A stretch of 64,000 bases of DNA from HGM04593 sp045661205 (GCA_045661205.1 JAZRFE010000032.1:12316-76315), one strand, 5' to 3'; counted from the first letter of the stretch, positions 17,199-26,146 are shown. Notes: generated by a model not told the origin, from the letters alone. Made by a program: numbers and translations.

Positions 17199-18383
17199 TT
17201 AAAACACAATCTGAAGCTGGGTAATAAATTCACGTGTAACCTCTCCTACACGAGGCTGTGTGTAGATAAACTGTCCCTGAAGACGACAACGCTGGTGGAA
17301 CCACCACATGAGACCTGCCGTATATGTGTTCAAGCGAGTTACAAATCCGTTTGAGTCGTAAAGAGCTTGCTGATCGGCACGACTTGTATGAACATTCTTG
17401 TCGAGATTGTCCCAATTGAGCATCAAGTCACAGTTTTTGAACATGCGATAGAGAACATTCACATATCCGCCGCGTGAGTGCACACCACCATCGTAACCCT
17501 GAATATATTCGGCACGAAGGTAGAGAGGAGAGAATTTGGCCTCTACACCCACGTTCCATCTGTGACGGGCATAGTCGTACCCCTCGGGGAATAGGCCAAA
17601 AGGCGAGGGTTTCAACGCGTGTCCTGTACCAACAAGGAACGAACCTTCGATAAGAATATTCTTGGTGGGTTTATACTGCAACATACCCGAAACATCTTTC
17701 TGGTTGTTATTCTCCTTTTGATTCATACCGGGGCCATTGAACACTCCGATGCTGTAATTGAAGAGGTCGCGCTCACCATTGTTAAGGAAGTCGCCCGTGA
17801 GCATCACTCCGGCGTCACGTGCCACGTAATTTCCTATTAAGGGATCAGAGGCAATACCTGCCAGATAGAGCACCGAGGGATCGAACTGTATTGTGCTGAG
17901 ATATGTGGGAGAGAGTGTACTCTCTAGGGTGAAAGGCTGCTTATACTGTCCCACACGCACTTTCATATAGGGTGCTATCTGATACTGAGCATAATACTCG
18001 TGCATTTCGCTCTTCACCGCATCGTACATTAAAAAGAAGCTGAGACGATTGGTAAGATGGGCATCGGCCATTAGAATTACACGCTGAATATCGAGTGCAT
18101 TCTTATCGACGCCAGCTTTTCTATTGTAATAGTATGTAGACTGTGCATAACCGAAAAGTCGCAGTTTGCTGAGCCCTATCTCTAGATTAATAGAATTGTA
18201 TGGAGCCCCTGTCACATCGGCTGCAGGAGTTACCGCCGGATCGTATGTAGTTTTACTAACGCCAAACTCCACATTCTGTGTAAGTGGTGTTGAATAATTC
18301 TCTTTTTTATTTTCTTCATTTGCAAGAATAGCGCCCAGCGGTAACATTGTAACAAGCATGAACGCAAGTATTTTCTTTTTCAT
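17199..18383 (-). CDS. Outer-membrane porin (phosphate-selective porin O/P-like)
   Basis: A 394-residue protein with a signal peptide (MKKKILAFMLVTMLPLGAILA) and many alternating amphipathic strands. LFGYAQSTYYYN opens the barrel, RVGQYKQPFTLE sits in the middle and the chain ends ITQLQIVF, the terminal aromatic residue of an outer-membrane beta barrel. The layout fits the Porin_O/P family. The solute is not evident. The frame is open 26 codons upstream to 18461, but the signal peptide starts at 18383. Single gene with its own terminator. Confidence 0.85.
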   Translation of the reverse strand: MKKKILAFMLVTMLPLGAILANEENKKENYSTPLTQNVEFGVSKTTYDPAVTPAADVTGAPYNSINLEIGLSKLRLFGYAQSTYYYNRKAGVDKNALDIQRVILMADAHLTNRLSFFLMYDAVKSEMHEYYAQYQIAPYMKVRVGQYKQPFTLESTLSPTYLSTIQFDPSVLYLAGIASDPLIGNYVARDAGVMLTGDFLNNGERDLFNYSIGVFNGPGMNQKENNNQKDVSGMLQYKPTKNILIEGSFLVGTGHALKPSPFGLFPEGYDYARHRWNVGVEAKFSPLYLRAEYIQGYDGGVHSRGGYVNVLYRMFKNCDLMLNWDNLDKNVHTSRADQQALYDSNGFVTRLNTYTAGLMWWFHQRCRLQGQFIYTQPRVGEVTREFITQLQIVF

Positions 18384-18426
18384 CGTGTTATTTTGATATC
18401 TGTTAAATTCTACCCTATTTCGGGTA

Positions 18427-18434
18427 CAAAGATA
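18427..18434 (-). promoter_or_regulatory. -7 box for porin gene
   Basis: Minus strand TATCTTTG is an exact -7 box 43 nt upstream of the porin ATG. No TTTG is found at the right -33 distance; the nearest is 24 nt upstream. Confidence 0.45.
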
Positions 18435-18496
18435 GTTCAAGTAATGTTGATAAAAAATCAAAAAAAAAAATTTTATACCTACATATATAAAAACAG

Positions 18497-18520
18497 AATC
18501 GAGCGGCGTGCCGCTCGATT
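18497..18520 (-). terminator. Terminator of the histidine operon
   Basis: AATCGAGCGGC (18497-18507) and GCCGCTCGATT (18510-18520) form an 11-bp stem, with an alternative outer pair ACAGAAT/ATTCTGT. The tail on the minus strand is CTGTTTTTATA. It follows the small lipoprotein gene by 24 nt. Confidence 0.75.
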
Positions 18521-18543
18521 CAATTCTGTTATTATTTTCCTTC

Positions 18544-18903
18544 TTATTCTACGTAACGGGAATATTTGGTAACTTGACCTGTTTTTACATCTTCAAGTTT
18601 CATTTTATCGCCGTCGATAGTAACACGGAATGTCTTGAACTTCCCTACATGCTTTCGAGGCAGTTCGGTTCCGAAGTAGCTTACTCTGAGCAGAGAATCC
18701 TGTTGCCATTTAGTTTCGTACATGACAGTGTCGGCCACAAATACAAAACCTGTGTTGTCGTCGTTGAACATTATCTCTGTCTTGGGACCAAAAACAGGTT
18801 TCTGTGTCCACAAGCCCCACAAGGGATTGACCTTCTCTCCGCCACATGCAGCAACAAACAACATGGTTGCCACAGCAGAAATCAGTAAAAAGGATTTTTT
18901 CAT
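18544..18903 (-). CDS. Small lipoprotein of unknown function at the end of the his operon
   Basis: A 119-residue protein with a signal peptide and lipobox (FVAAC, Cys20). The mature part is a short beta-rich domain (LWGLWTQKP, TGFVFVADTVMYETKW, TFRVTIDGDKMKL) of the size of a lipocalin-like small domain; I do not recognise a named family. It starts 11 nt after the hisIE stop, with no terminator between, so it is almost certainly transcribed with the his genes. No functional link to histidine synthesis is visible. Confidence 0.8.
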   Translation of the reverse strand: MKKSFLLISAVATMLFVAACGGEKVNPLWGLWTQKPVFGPKTEIMFNDDNTGFVFVADTVMYETKWQQDSLLRVSYFGTELPRKHVGKFKTFRVTIDGDKMKLEDVKTGQVTKYSRYVE

Positions 18904-18914
18904 ATTGTCTATTA

Positions 18915-19517
18915 TTAACTGTGTCTATCGAGCAACTCTTTTTCGAGGTCTTCGAGAGTAACGCCAAAGTGCTCATTGAGCACGAATGTGTGATAAAGGA
19001 GGTCGCAAACCTCGTAAACATAACGCTCTTTGTTACCTGCTATTGCTTCGATTACTGTCTCTACTGCCTCTTCACCCACCTTCTGTGCCATTTTCTTGAC
19101 ACCTTTGTTGAAGAGAAGAGTTGTATATGAACCTTCGGGCATCTCTTTGTGACGGTTCTCCACTACCTTCTGAAGTTTGCGGATGAAACCCTCGTGCTCG
19201 GGAGTATCGAAACAACTTGTAGTGTTGCGATGGCAGGCAGGACCTACGGGCTTACCCATGAGCAGGAGTGTATCGTTGTCGCAGTCGGGATACATGCTTA
19301 CAACCTCGATGAAGTTGCCGCTTGTCTCGCCTTTTGTCCAGAGAGAGTTGCGTGAGCGGCTATAAAAGGTCGCTTTGCCTGTCTCAACTGTTTTTTCATA
19401 AGCCTCACGATTCATATAAGCCACCATCAACACTTTAAGTGTTGTTGCGTCCTGAACCACTACGGGCAATAGACCGTCGGCATTTTTTGACAGTTCAAAT
19501 TCTTCAAATTTCATCAT
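18915..19517 (-). CDS. hisIE: Bifunctional phosphoribosyl-AMP cyclohydrolase / phosphoribosyl-ATP pyrophosphatase
   Basis: A 200-residue fusion catalysing steps 2 and 3 of histidine synthesis. The N-terminal HisI half has the zinc and magnesium residues in YPDCDNDTLL and GPACHRNTTSCF. The C-terminal HisE half (from about residue 110) has the helical pyrophosphatase motif KKMAQKVGEEAVETVIEA. Its start overlaps the hisF stop in an ATGA arrangement. Confidence 0.96.
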   Translation of the reverse strand: MMKFEEFELSKNADGLLPVVVQDATTLKVLMVAYMNREAYEKTVETGKATFYSRSRNSLWTKGETSGNFIEVVSMYPDCDNDTLLLMGKPVGPACHRNTTSCFDTPEHEGFIRKLQKVVENRHKEMPEGSYTTLLFNKGVKKMAQKVGEEAVETVIEAIAGNKERYVYEVCDLLYHTFVLNEHFGVTLEDLEKELLDRHS

Positions 19518-20269
19518 AATCTTACTTTAATATCTCGTTTCTGCAATTCTTTCTTTACCTCGTTGATAGATACCTCGCCGTAGTGGAAGATGCTGGCAGC
19601 AAGTGCTGCATCGGCCTTACCGTCGGTGAGTACCTTTACAATGTCATCTATTGAGCCTGCACCACCCGATGCGATGATGGGAATTGAGAGTTTGTCCGAG
19701 AGTGCTGCGTATGTCTCGCAGGGATAGCCGTTCTTTGTTCCATCGTGGTCCATTGATGTGAAGAGAATCTCACCTGCACCACGCTCCTGTCCCTCGTAAG
19801 CCCATGAGATAAGCTCTTTATCGGCAAACTTGTTTCCACCATGAGTGGTAATGCGCCAAATGCCATCTACCTGCTTTGCGTCGATGGCAAGCACCAGAAA
19901 CTGGCTGCCATACTTTGCTGCAATCTGGTCGATGATGTCGGGGTTGGCAACTGCGGCACTGTTGATTGAGATTTTATCGGCACCTGCATCGAGCAGACGA
20001 GCTGCATCGTCCATTGTGGAGATACCACCACCCACTGTGAAGGGGATGTTGATATTCTGAGCAATGCGCTCTACCAATGTGGTAAATGTCTTGCGACCCT
20101 CTACTGTGGCGCTGATGTCAAGATAAACAAGTTCGTCGGCACCTTCGAGAGCGTAGCGACTACCAAGCTCCACTGCATCACCTACATCCTTCAAACCTAC
20201 AAAATTAACTCCTTTCACTGTGCGACCGTCTTTGACGTCGAGGCACGGTATTATTCGTTTTGCAACCAT
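19514..20269 (-). CDS. hisF: Imidazole glycerol phosphate synthase, cyclase subunit
   Basis: A 251-residue TIM barrel that, with HisH, turns PRFAR and ammonia into imidazole glycerol phosphate and AICAR. Catalytic Asp11 in IIPCLDVKDG and the second Asp in LAIDAKQVDG are present, with phosphate-binding GGG and SGGAGS loops. It overlaps hisA by 19 nt. Confidence 0.97.
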   Translation of the reverse strand: MVAKRIIPCLDVKDGRTVKGVNFVGLKDVGDAVELGSRYALEGADELVYLDISATVEGRKTFTTLVERIAQNINIPFTVGGGISTMDDAARLLDAGADKISINSAAVANPDIIDQIAAKYGSQFLVLAIDAKQVDGIWRITTHGGNKFADKELISWAYEGQERGAGEILFTSMDHDGTKNGYPCETYAALSDKLSIPIIASGGAGSIDDIVKVLTDGKADAALAASIFHYGEVSINEVKKELQKRDIKVRL

Positions 20270-20976
20270 TCTTTTATATTATTTAATGTTATTCTTCCTT
20301 CGTATATTGCTTTTCCTATTATCACACTGTGCAATCCCAGGCTTTTGGCTTTAGCAATGTCGTCCATCGACGAGATGCCGCCACTGAGAGTGAAATCGAC
20401 CTGTTTGTATTTTTGTTGCAAAGCAACGTAGAGGTCGAAATTGGGGCCTTGCAACATTCCATCCTTGCTGATGTCTGTGCAGATTACCTGTGTCAGGCCT
20501 GCGGGGATAAAGCCTTCGATAAGTTCGTCGATGGCTACACCCGAGTTTTTCAGCCAGCCATGTGTGGCAACAATGCCGTCGCGGATGTCGGCACCGAGAA
20601 TGACATGACCTGCGCCATACTCCTGTAACCACTCGGCAAAGAGTTCTCTATTGTCGACAGCCACACTGCCACAAATGGCACGATTGGCACCTGCGTCGAG
20701 TACTGCTTTTATCGACTCTGAGCTTTTGATGCCACCACCCCACTCGATGTCGAGCCCGGTGGAAGAGGCAAGTTTCTCGAGCACCTTGAGGTTGCAGGGT
20801 GCTTTGGCCTTTGCACCGTCAAGATCGACAACATGCAGACGACGGATGCCGCAATCGGCATAACTTTTTGCCATGTCAAGAGGATCCTGTTCGTAGACCT
20901 TCTTTTCGTTGTAGTCGCCCTGGGTGAGACGCACGCAGCGACCGTCAATTAAATCAATAGCAGGTATAAGTTCCAT
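20251..20976 (-). CDS. hisA: ProFAR isomerase
   Basis: A 241-residue half-barrel-duplicated TIM barrel, paralogous to HisF. The catalytic Asp8 in IPAIDLIDG and Asp in CTDISKDGML are conserved. It catalyses the Amadori rearrangement of ProFAR to PRFAR. It lies 30 nt after hisH and overlaps hisF. Confidence 0.97.
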   Translation of the reverse strand: MELIPAIDLIDGRCVRLTQGDYNEKKVYEQDPLDMAKSYADCGIRRLHVVDLDGAKAKAPCNLKVLEKLASSTGLDIEWGGGIKSSESIKAVLDAGANRAICGSVAVDNRELFAEWLQEYGAGHVILGADIRDGIVATHGWLKNSGVAIDELIEGFIPAGLTQVICTDISKDGMLQGPNFDLYVALQQKYKQVDFTLSGGISSMDDIAKAKSLGLHSVIIGKAIYEGRITLNNIKEWLQNE

Positions 20977-21006
20977 TTATTTTCTTTTTATTGTAGCAGG
21001 AAAAGA

Positions 21007-21600
21007 TTAACACTTTTCCACAAAATTCTTTAATATTTGTTCGCCTATCATGCCACTCTTCTCGGGGTGGAACTGTGTTCCGTAAAAGTTCCCCTTGTTG
21101 AGAGCCGCAGCAAACTGCACTCCGTTTTTGGAGATTGCTATCGCCTCGCTGCACATCTGCGGTGCAAAGGAGTGAACGAAGTAGAGATACTCACCCTCTC
21201 GAATACCCGAGAGTAACGGGGTGTCGAGATTGTGAATTTCGTTCCATCCCATGTGGGGCACTTTAACACCGGCCTTTTTGTCTGCCGAGAAACGCTTGAC
21301 CGCTGTGTCGAAGATACCCAGGCACTCTGTGTTGCCCTCTTCGCTGCAACGGCACATGAGCTGCATTCCTATGCATATTCCCAACACCGGCTGAGCCAGC
21401 CCTTTGATTACTTCGCAGAGACCGCGCTCACGCAACTTCTCCATTGCCGTCGATGCCTCGCCCACTCCGGGCAACACCACCTTGTCGGCATTTTTTATAG
21501 TTTCGGCATTGTCGGTAACAACATACTGCACTCCTAAGCGTTCGAGTGCGTTGCATACCGAACAAAGATTGCCTGTATCGTAATCGACAATAGCTATCAT
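21007..21600 (-). CDS. hisH: Imidazole glycerol phosphate synthase, glutaminase subunit
   Basis: A 197-residue class I glutamine amidotransferase supplying ammonia to HisF. The nucleophile Cys76 lies in LGICIGMQLM and the His-Glu pair in GTQFHPEKSG. The start overlaps hisB in an ATGA arrangement. Confidence 0.97.
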   Translation of the reverse strand: MIAIVDYDTGNLCSVCNALERLGVQYVVTDNAETIKNADKVVLPGVGEASTAMEKLRERGLCEVIKGLAQPVLGICIGMQLMCRCSEEGNTECLGIFDTAVKRFSADKKAGVKVPHMGWNEIHNLDTPLLSGIREGEYLYFVHSFAPQMCSEAIAISKNGVQFAAALNKGNFYGTQFHPEKSGMIGEQILKNFVEKC

Positions 21601-22721
21601 AATACGCCCTTACTGCTTGGAAGTTCGTAACTGAATACTTCGCGTTTGATTGCCATGCGCAGAGCACGTGCAAAACCTTTGAAGATGCCCTCGGCTAGAT
21701 GATGATTGTTCTCGCCCTTGGCTGCAATGTGCAGATTGCAGTTCATGGCAGCACCCAATGACTTGAAGAAGTGCTTGAACATCTCTGTGGGAACGTCACC
21801 CACATAGTCTTTGGTAAACTGTACCTCCCACTCAAAATCTATGCGTCCGCCGAAGTCTATCAGCACCAATGCCTTGCACTCGTCCATGGGAAGCACAAAA
21901 CCGTAACGACCGATGCCTCGCTTGTTGCCGAGTGCTTTTATGATTGCCTCACCGAGAACAATGGCTACATCTTCCATTGTGTGATGCTCATCTACGTGCA
22001 GGTCGCCCACAGCCTTGACATTGAGCGAAACTCCCGCATGATGAACTATCTGGTCAATCATGTGGTCGAGGAACTTAAGTCCTGTATCGATGCCCGAAGT
22101 TCCTTTGCCGTCGAGGTCTACGCTCACTTCGATGCTTGTCTCTTTTGTGGCGCGCACTACTGTCGCCGCACGTTCAGTGGTACGCAAGAACTCCGAAATT
22201 TCGCGCCAACTGTTTGTAACAAGCACACAAGTGTCTGAATAGGGTAATTTGCCAAGTGCCTCGATGCGCGCTACATCATCGGTGATGAGAATGGCCTTTG
22301 CACCGAGGTTGTAAGCAAGTTCCACATCTGTCAGACGGTCGCCGATGACATAAGATGCTGCAAGGTCGTACTCGCCACTCAAATATTTTCCGAACATTCC
22401 TGTACCGGGCTTTCTATTCGGGTGGTTGTCAGACGCATAATGGGGGTCAATAAGCTGGTCGTCGAAAATAACTCCCTCGCCCTTGAGTGTGTCGAGCATC
22501 TTATTATGTATCATATAAAAACGATCCTCGGGGTTGCTATCTGTACCAAGACCGTCCTGATTGCTTGCAATCACAAGCTCATAATCAAGCTCGGCTATAT
22601 TGGAGAGTGAACCTATTGCAGCCGGAAGAAATTCAAGTTGCTCGAGTGAGTCTACCTGCTCGGTTACGGGAGGTTCAACGATGATCGTTCCGTCGCGGTC
22701 TATAAATAATGCCTTTTTCAT
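21597..22721 (-). CDS. hisB: Bifunctional histidinol phosphatase / IGP dehydratase
   Basis: A 374-residue fusion. The HAD phosphatase half starts FIDRDGTIIVEPP (nucleophile and acid Asp) and runs to about residue 165. The IGP dehydratase half has the manganese-binding DEHHTMED and ENNHHLAE motifs. It catalyses the sixth and eighth steps of the pathway. The frame opens five codons earlier (22736), but the HAD domain begins at the ATG at 22721, 5 nt after hisC. Confidence 0.96.
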   Translation of the reverse strand: MKKALFIDRDGTIIVEPPVTEQVDSLEQLEFLPAAIGSLSNIAELDYELVIASNQDGLGTDSNPEDRFYMIHNKMLDTLKGEGVIFDDQLIDPHYASDNHPNRKPGTGMFGKYLSGEYDLAASYVIGDRLTDVELAYNLGAKAILITDDVARIEALGKLPYSDTCVLVTNSWREISEFLRTTERAATVVRATKETSIEVSVDLDGKGTSGIDTGLKFLDHMIDQIVHHAGVSLNVKAVGDLHVDEHHTMEDVAIVLGEAIIKALGNKRGIGRYGFVLPMDECKALVLIDFGGRIDFEWEVQFTKDYVGDVPTEMFKHFFKSLGAAMNCNLHIAAKGENNHHLAEGIFKGFARALRMAIKREVFSYELPSSKGVL

Positions 22722-22726
22722 AAATC

Positions 22727-23761
22727 TTATTTCCAATCTTTCACAATGGCAAGCATACGGTCGTTCTCTTCGGGCTTGCCGATGGTTATTCTGAGTGTGC
22801 CCTCACAGCCTTTGAGACGTGAACGGTCGCGCACAATCACCTGCTCTTTGATGAGAGCATCGTAAAGTGCGCGTGCGTCGTCTACTCTCACCAACAGGAA
22901 GTTAGCATCGGAGGGGAATACGCGCTGAACACATTTCATCTCTTTCAGTGCCTCGGCTACACGCTTGCGCTCGCTCTTCAGCAACTCTATCTCGCTTTTC
23001 ACGTCGCGTGCAAGAAGTTCCTTGGCGCGCTCCATGCCTGCTATGTTGATGTTGTATGGGTATTTTACCTTGGCAAAGATACTCATAATTTCGGCATCGG
23101 CAAAAGCCAAGCCCAATCTTAATCCAGCAAGACCGTATGCCTTGGAGAGTGTCTGCAACACAATGAGGTTTTTGTACTGGGGCAACACTGTAAGCAGACT
23201 AGGCTGCTCGGCAAAATCGATATATGCCTCGTCTACTATCACAACACCCTTGAACGATGAGATAAATTCGAGCATCTGCTCCATGGGGAAGCTGTTGCCC
23301 GAGGGGTTGTTGGGCGAGCATAAAAAGAGCAGTTTGGTATTCTCGTCGCAGATGTCGGCCAGCTCTTTTGCGGGGAATGAGAAATCTCCGTCGAGCTGCA
23401 CCTCGCGAAACTCAACGTCGTTGATGTCGGCTGCCACGCGGTACATTCCGTAGCTGGGGGTTATTGCCACAGCATTGTCCTTGCCGGGGTTGCAGAAAAC
23501 ACGATAGCAAAGGTCGATAGCCTCGTCGCTACCGTTACCGATGAACATATTCTCCACTGCCACTCCCTTGAACTTGGATATTATACCTTTAAGTTCGAGC
23601 TGACGAGGGTCGGGATAACGGTTGTAACCATTCTCGAAAGGATTCTCGTTGGCATCGAGAAAAACGCCCAATGCTCCTTTGTACTCGTCTCTTGCTGTCG
23701 AATAGGGTGCAAGGTTTATTATATTTTTGCGTACAAGACGCAACACTTCGTTCAATTCCAT
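22727..23761 (-). CDS. hisC: Histidinol-phosphate aminotransferase
   Basis: A 344-residue class I/II PLP aminotransferase. DANENPF near the N-terminus, SPNNPSGN in the middle and the PLP lysine in TLSKAYGLAGLRLG are present. It converts imidazole acetol phosphate to histidinol phosphate with glutamate as donor. The ATG at 23761 (MELNEVLRL) is chosen; one at 23773 is also in frame. Confidence 0.96.
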   Translation of the reverse strand: MELNEVLRLVRKNIINLAPYSTARDEYKGALGVFLDANENPFENGYNRYPDPRQLELKGIISKFKGVAVENMFIGNGSDEAIDLCYRVFCNPGKDNAVAITPSYGMYRVAADINDVEFREVQLDGDFSFPAKELADICDENTKLLFLCSPNNPSGNSFPMEQMLEFISSFKGVVIVDEAYIDFAEQPSLLTVLPQYKNLIVLQTLSKAYGLAGLRLGLAFADAEIMSIFAKVKYPYNINIAGMERAKELLARDVKSEIELLKSERKRVAEALKEMKCVQRVFPSDANFLLVRVDDARALYDALIKEQVIVRDRSRLKGCEGTLRITIGKPEENDRMLAIVKDWK

Positions 23762-23769
23762 GATATTTA

Positions 23770-25050
23770 TCAAATTTCCTCGCCCATGCGCAGACGTGCT
23801 GCGTTTGCATGAGCATCAAGACCCTCGGCTACGGCCATTGCCACAATGGTGGGGCCCAACTGCGACATTCCGTCGGCTGTAAGCTCTTGATAGGTTATTT
23901 TTCTTGTAAAACTGTCTAAGTTCACGCCACTGCACGAACGCGCCCAACCCGATGTGGGAAGTGTGTGGTTGGTTCCCGAAGCATAGTCGCCTGCACTCTC
24001 GGGAGAGTAGTTTCCTATGAACACGCTTCCGGCCGCTGTTATCTGCTCGGCTACCTTCCATGGCTCGCGCATGGAGATGATAAGATGCTCGGCGGCGTAT
24101 ATGTTGGCAAATTCTATCTGCTGCTCTACTGTGGGGAGAACAATAAGGCGACTCTCCTCCAGTGCTTTCTTTGTAAGTTCCTTACGGGGAAGTTTGTCAA
24201 GCTGACGCTCAACCTCGCGAGCCACTGCATCGGCTATCTCTTCGCTGCCACACACAAGCAACGCCTGAGAGTCGGCTCCATGCTCGGCCTGTGAGAGAAG
24301 GTCGCTTGCTACGAAACGCGCGTCGGCTGTCTCGTCGGCCATTACCATCACCTCGGAAGGACCTGCGGGCATATCTATCGACACTCTGTCGGTAACACTC
24401 TCTTTTGCTTTTGTCACATAGCGGTTGCCGGGGCCAAATATCTTATCCACAGCAGGGATTGTCTCGGTGCCGTAGGCCATTGCACCCACAGCCTGTGCGC
24501 CACCAACTTTGTAGACATGGTGCACGCCGCATACTCGTGCTGCATAGAGAACTGCCGGAGCCACCTTTCCCTCTTTGTTTGTGGGTGTGCAGAGCACTAT
24601 CTGAGGACATCCTGCCACCTTTGCAGGAATTCCAAGCATCAACACCGTAGAGAACAAAGGTGCTGTACCGCCGGGAACATAGAGTCCCACCTTGCGGATG
24701 GCAACGGAGCGTTGCACGCACTTGACACCGGGGGCACACTCCACCTCGATGGGCTTGAAGGATTGCGCCGCATGGAATTTTGCAATATTTGCAGCTGCCT
24801 TAGCAATGGCATCCTTCACTTCCTGTGACACCATCGCTGTTGCCTCGTCATACTCGGCCTGAGAGACCTCTATCTCACCAAGTTCCACTCCGTCAATCTC
24901 ACGGGCAAGCTCACGAATGGCCTTGTCGCCATCGCTTTTCACCCTTGCAAGGATAGCCTCCACGCGTCCGGCGATAATATCGTCGTTTGTCGAGACTCGC
25001 TTCACAAGAGTGTCCCACTCGCTTCTGTCGGGATTAATATATTTTTTCAT
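23770..25050 (-). CDS. hisD: Histidinol dehydrogenase
   Basis: A 426-residue zinc enzyme oxidising histidinol to histidine in two NAD-dependent steps. Typical segments are GLYVPGGTAPL, the nucleotide region FGPGNRYVTKAK, LLSQAEHGADSQ and the C-terminal NHTLPTSG. It is 12 nt downstream of hisG and 8 nt upstream of hisC. Confidence 0.97.
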   Translation of the reverse strand: MKKYINPDRSEWDTLVKRVSTNDDIIAGRVEAILARVKSDGDKAIRELAREIDGVELGEIEVSQAEYDEATAMVSQEVKDAIAKAAANIAKFHAAQSFKPIEVECAPGVKCVQRSVAIRKVGLYVPGGTAPLFSTVLMLGIPAKVAGCPQIVLCTPTNKEGKVAPAVLYAARVCGVHHVYKVGGAQAVGAMAYGTETIPAVDKIFGPGNRYVTKAKESVTDRVSIDMPAGPSEVMVMADETADARFVASDLLSQAEHGADSQALLVCGSEEIADAVAREVERQLDKLPRKELTKKALEESRLIVLPTVEQQIEFANIYAAEHLIISMREPWKVAEQITAAGSVFIGNYSPESAGDYASGTNHTLPTSGWARSCSGVNLDSFTRKITYQELTADGMSQLGPTIVAMAVAEGLDAHANAARLRMGEEI

Positions 25051-25062
25051 GACTAAATTCTT

Positions 25063-25914
25063 TTAGAGTACAATCTTTTCGAGATTGAGTACAAGAATAC
25101 CCTCGGCACCGATTGCTTTGAGTTTCTCTATTACCTCCCACAATGTCTTCTCATCTACTACCGACTGCAATGAGCACCAGTCGGGCTGAGCCAAGGGGAT
25201 AACTGTCGGGCTGCGCATTGCGGGCAATATTTTGAGAGCCTCTTCCAATGCCGCTGTGGGCAGGTTGAGCAACAGATATTTCTTGCCTTTGCCTGTGATT
25301 ACCGACTCGAAACGAGACATCAACTGCTGGGCGATGGCCATCTTCTCGGCGTCGAGACCGGGAGTACCGATGAGCACTGCCTCGGAGAAGAGCACCTTCT
25401 CTACCTCTACAAGTCCGTTTGATACCAATGTACCGCCTGACGACACAATGTCGAAGATTGCATCGGCAAGACCTGCGGCGGGAGCAATCTCCACCGAACC
25501 TGTGATTGTGTGAATATCTGCTTTGATGTTATTCTCGTCGAAGAACTTCTGCAACACATTGGGATAAGATGTTGCAATACGTTTGCCATTGAAGTATTCG
25601 AGACCTTCGTAATTGTCGCTCTTGGGCACTGCAAGTGAGATGCGGCAACCACCAAAGCCCAACTGCTTAAGTATGTCTACCTCGTAACCGCGCTCGGCAA
25701 CCTCGTTGTAACCTACAATACCGAGGTCGGCTGCGCCCATAGCTACTGTCTGGGGAATATCATCGTCTCTGAGAAAAAGTATCTCAACGGGAAAATTGGA
25801 TGCACGCATGAGGAATTTTCTCTTCTCTTCCTTGATGTTTACACCCGCATCGCGCAAAAGCTCCATGCTCTGCTCGTTCAATCGTCCTTTAGTCTGTATC
25901 GCAATTCTTAACAT
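25063..25914 (-). CDS. hisG: ATP phosphoribosyltransferase, long form
   Basis: A 283-residue first enzyme of the pathway (ATP + PRPP). The catalytic part has RIAIQTKGRL, GAADLGIVGYNE and the PRPP loop FDIVSSGGTLVSNG. The C-terminal 75 residues form the ACT-like regulatory domain of the long form, so no HisZ is needed and feedback inhibition by histidine is expected. ATG at 25914 is preferred over the in-frame one at 25941, which lies inside the attenuator tail. First structural gene after the leader. Confidence 0.96.
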   Translation of the reverse strand: MLRIAIQTKGRLNEQSMELLRDAGVNIKEEKRKFLMRASNFPVEILFLRDDDIPQTVAMGAADLGIVGYNEVAERGYEVDILKQLGFGGCRISLAVPKSDNYEGLEYFNGKRIATSYPNVLQKFFDENNIKADIHTITGSVEIAPAAGLADAIFDIVSSGGTLVSNGLVEVEKVLFSEAVLIGTPGLDAEKMAIAQQLMSRFESVITGKGKKYLLLNLPTAALEEALKILPAMRSPTVIPLAQPDWCSLQSVVDEKTLWEVIEKLKAIGAEGILVLNLEKIVL

Positions 25915-25942
25915 AGTTATATTTTTTATTATTTTAATCAAA

Positions 25943-25979
25943 GTAAAAAGAGCCTACCCATGAAAAAAGGTAAGCTCTT
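25943..25979 (-). terminator. Attenuator terminator of the his operon
   Basis: On the minus strand AAGAGCTTACC (25979-25969) pairs with GGTAGGCTCTT (25958-25948), eleven pairs including one U-G, around a 10-nt loop. A T run follows (25949-25945). It lies between the leader peptide and hisG. Its 5' arm is shared with the antiterminator. Confidence 0.85.
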
Positions 25980-26070
25980 ATTATATCTGTCATAAACAGG
26001 CACACCGCACTTACCCTGCACATTATGTGAGAGAATGATGATGGCGATGATGTACAGCCTGTTTAAGCAT
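25948..26070 (-). promoter_or_regulatory. Histidine operon attenuator (leader RNA)
   Basis: Seen directly: the leader segment in codons 2-5 (TAAACAGGC, 26065-26057) pairs perfectly with GCCTGTTTA (26001-25993), and the neighbouring CTGTACA (26057-26051) with TGTGCAG (26022-26016). GGTAAG (26015-26010), lying between these partners, pairs perfectly with CTTACC (25974-25969), the 5' arm of the terminator. Inference: a ribosome stalled at the His codons masks the first segment and frees GGTAAG to block the terminator, so the operon is read when charged tRNA-His is scarce. Confidence 0.8.
26023..26070 (-). CDS. hisL: His operon leader peptide
   Basis: ATG at 26070 opens a 15-codon frame, MLKQAVHHRHHHSLT, ending in TAA (26025-26023). 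Five of six residues at positions 7-12 are His, coded CAT CAT CGC CAT CAT CAT. It sits about 20 nt after the predicted transcription start and directly ahead of the terminator and hisG, the arrangement of the enterobacterial hisL leader. There is no sequence reason for such a run other than sensing tRNA-His charging. Confidence 0.88.
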   Translation of the reverse strand: MLKQAVHHRHHHSLT

Positions 26071-26097
26071 ATTGTTCCGTTTTTTTATTTAACTGTG

Positions 26098-26129
26098 CAA
26101 AGGTATATATTTCAATTAAATTATGCAAA
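26098..26129 (-). promoter_or_regulatory. Promoter of the his operon
   Basis: Minus strand TACCTTTG (26098-26105) is an exact -7 box and TTTG (26126-26129) lies exactly 20 nt upstream, a full match to the Bacteroidales consensus. It starts 18 nt after the epsC stop. Confidence 0.8.
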
Positions 26130-26146
26130 TATTCACAAGGTCTATC

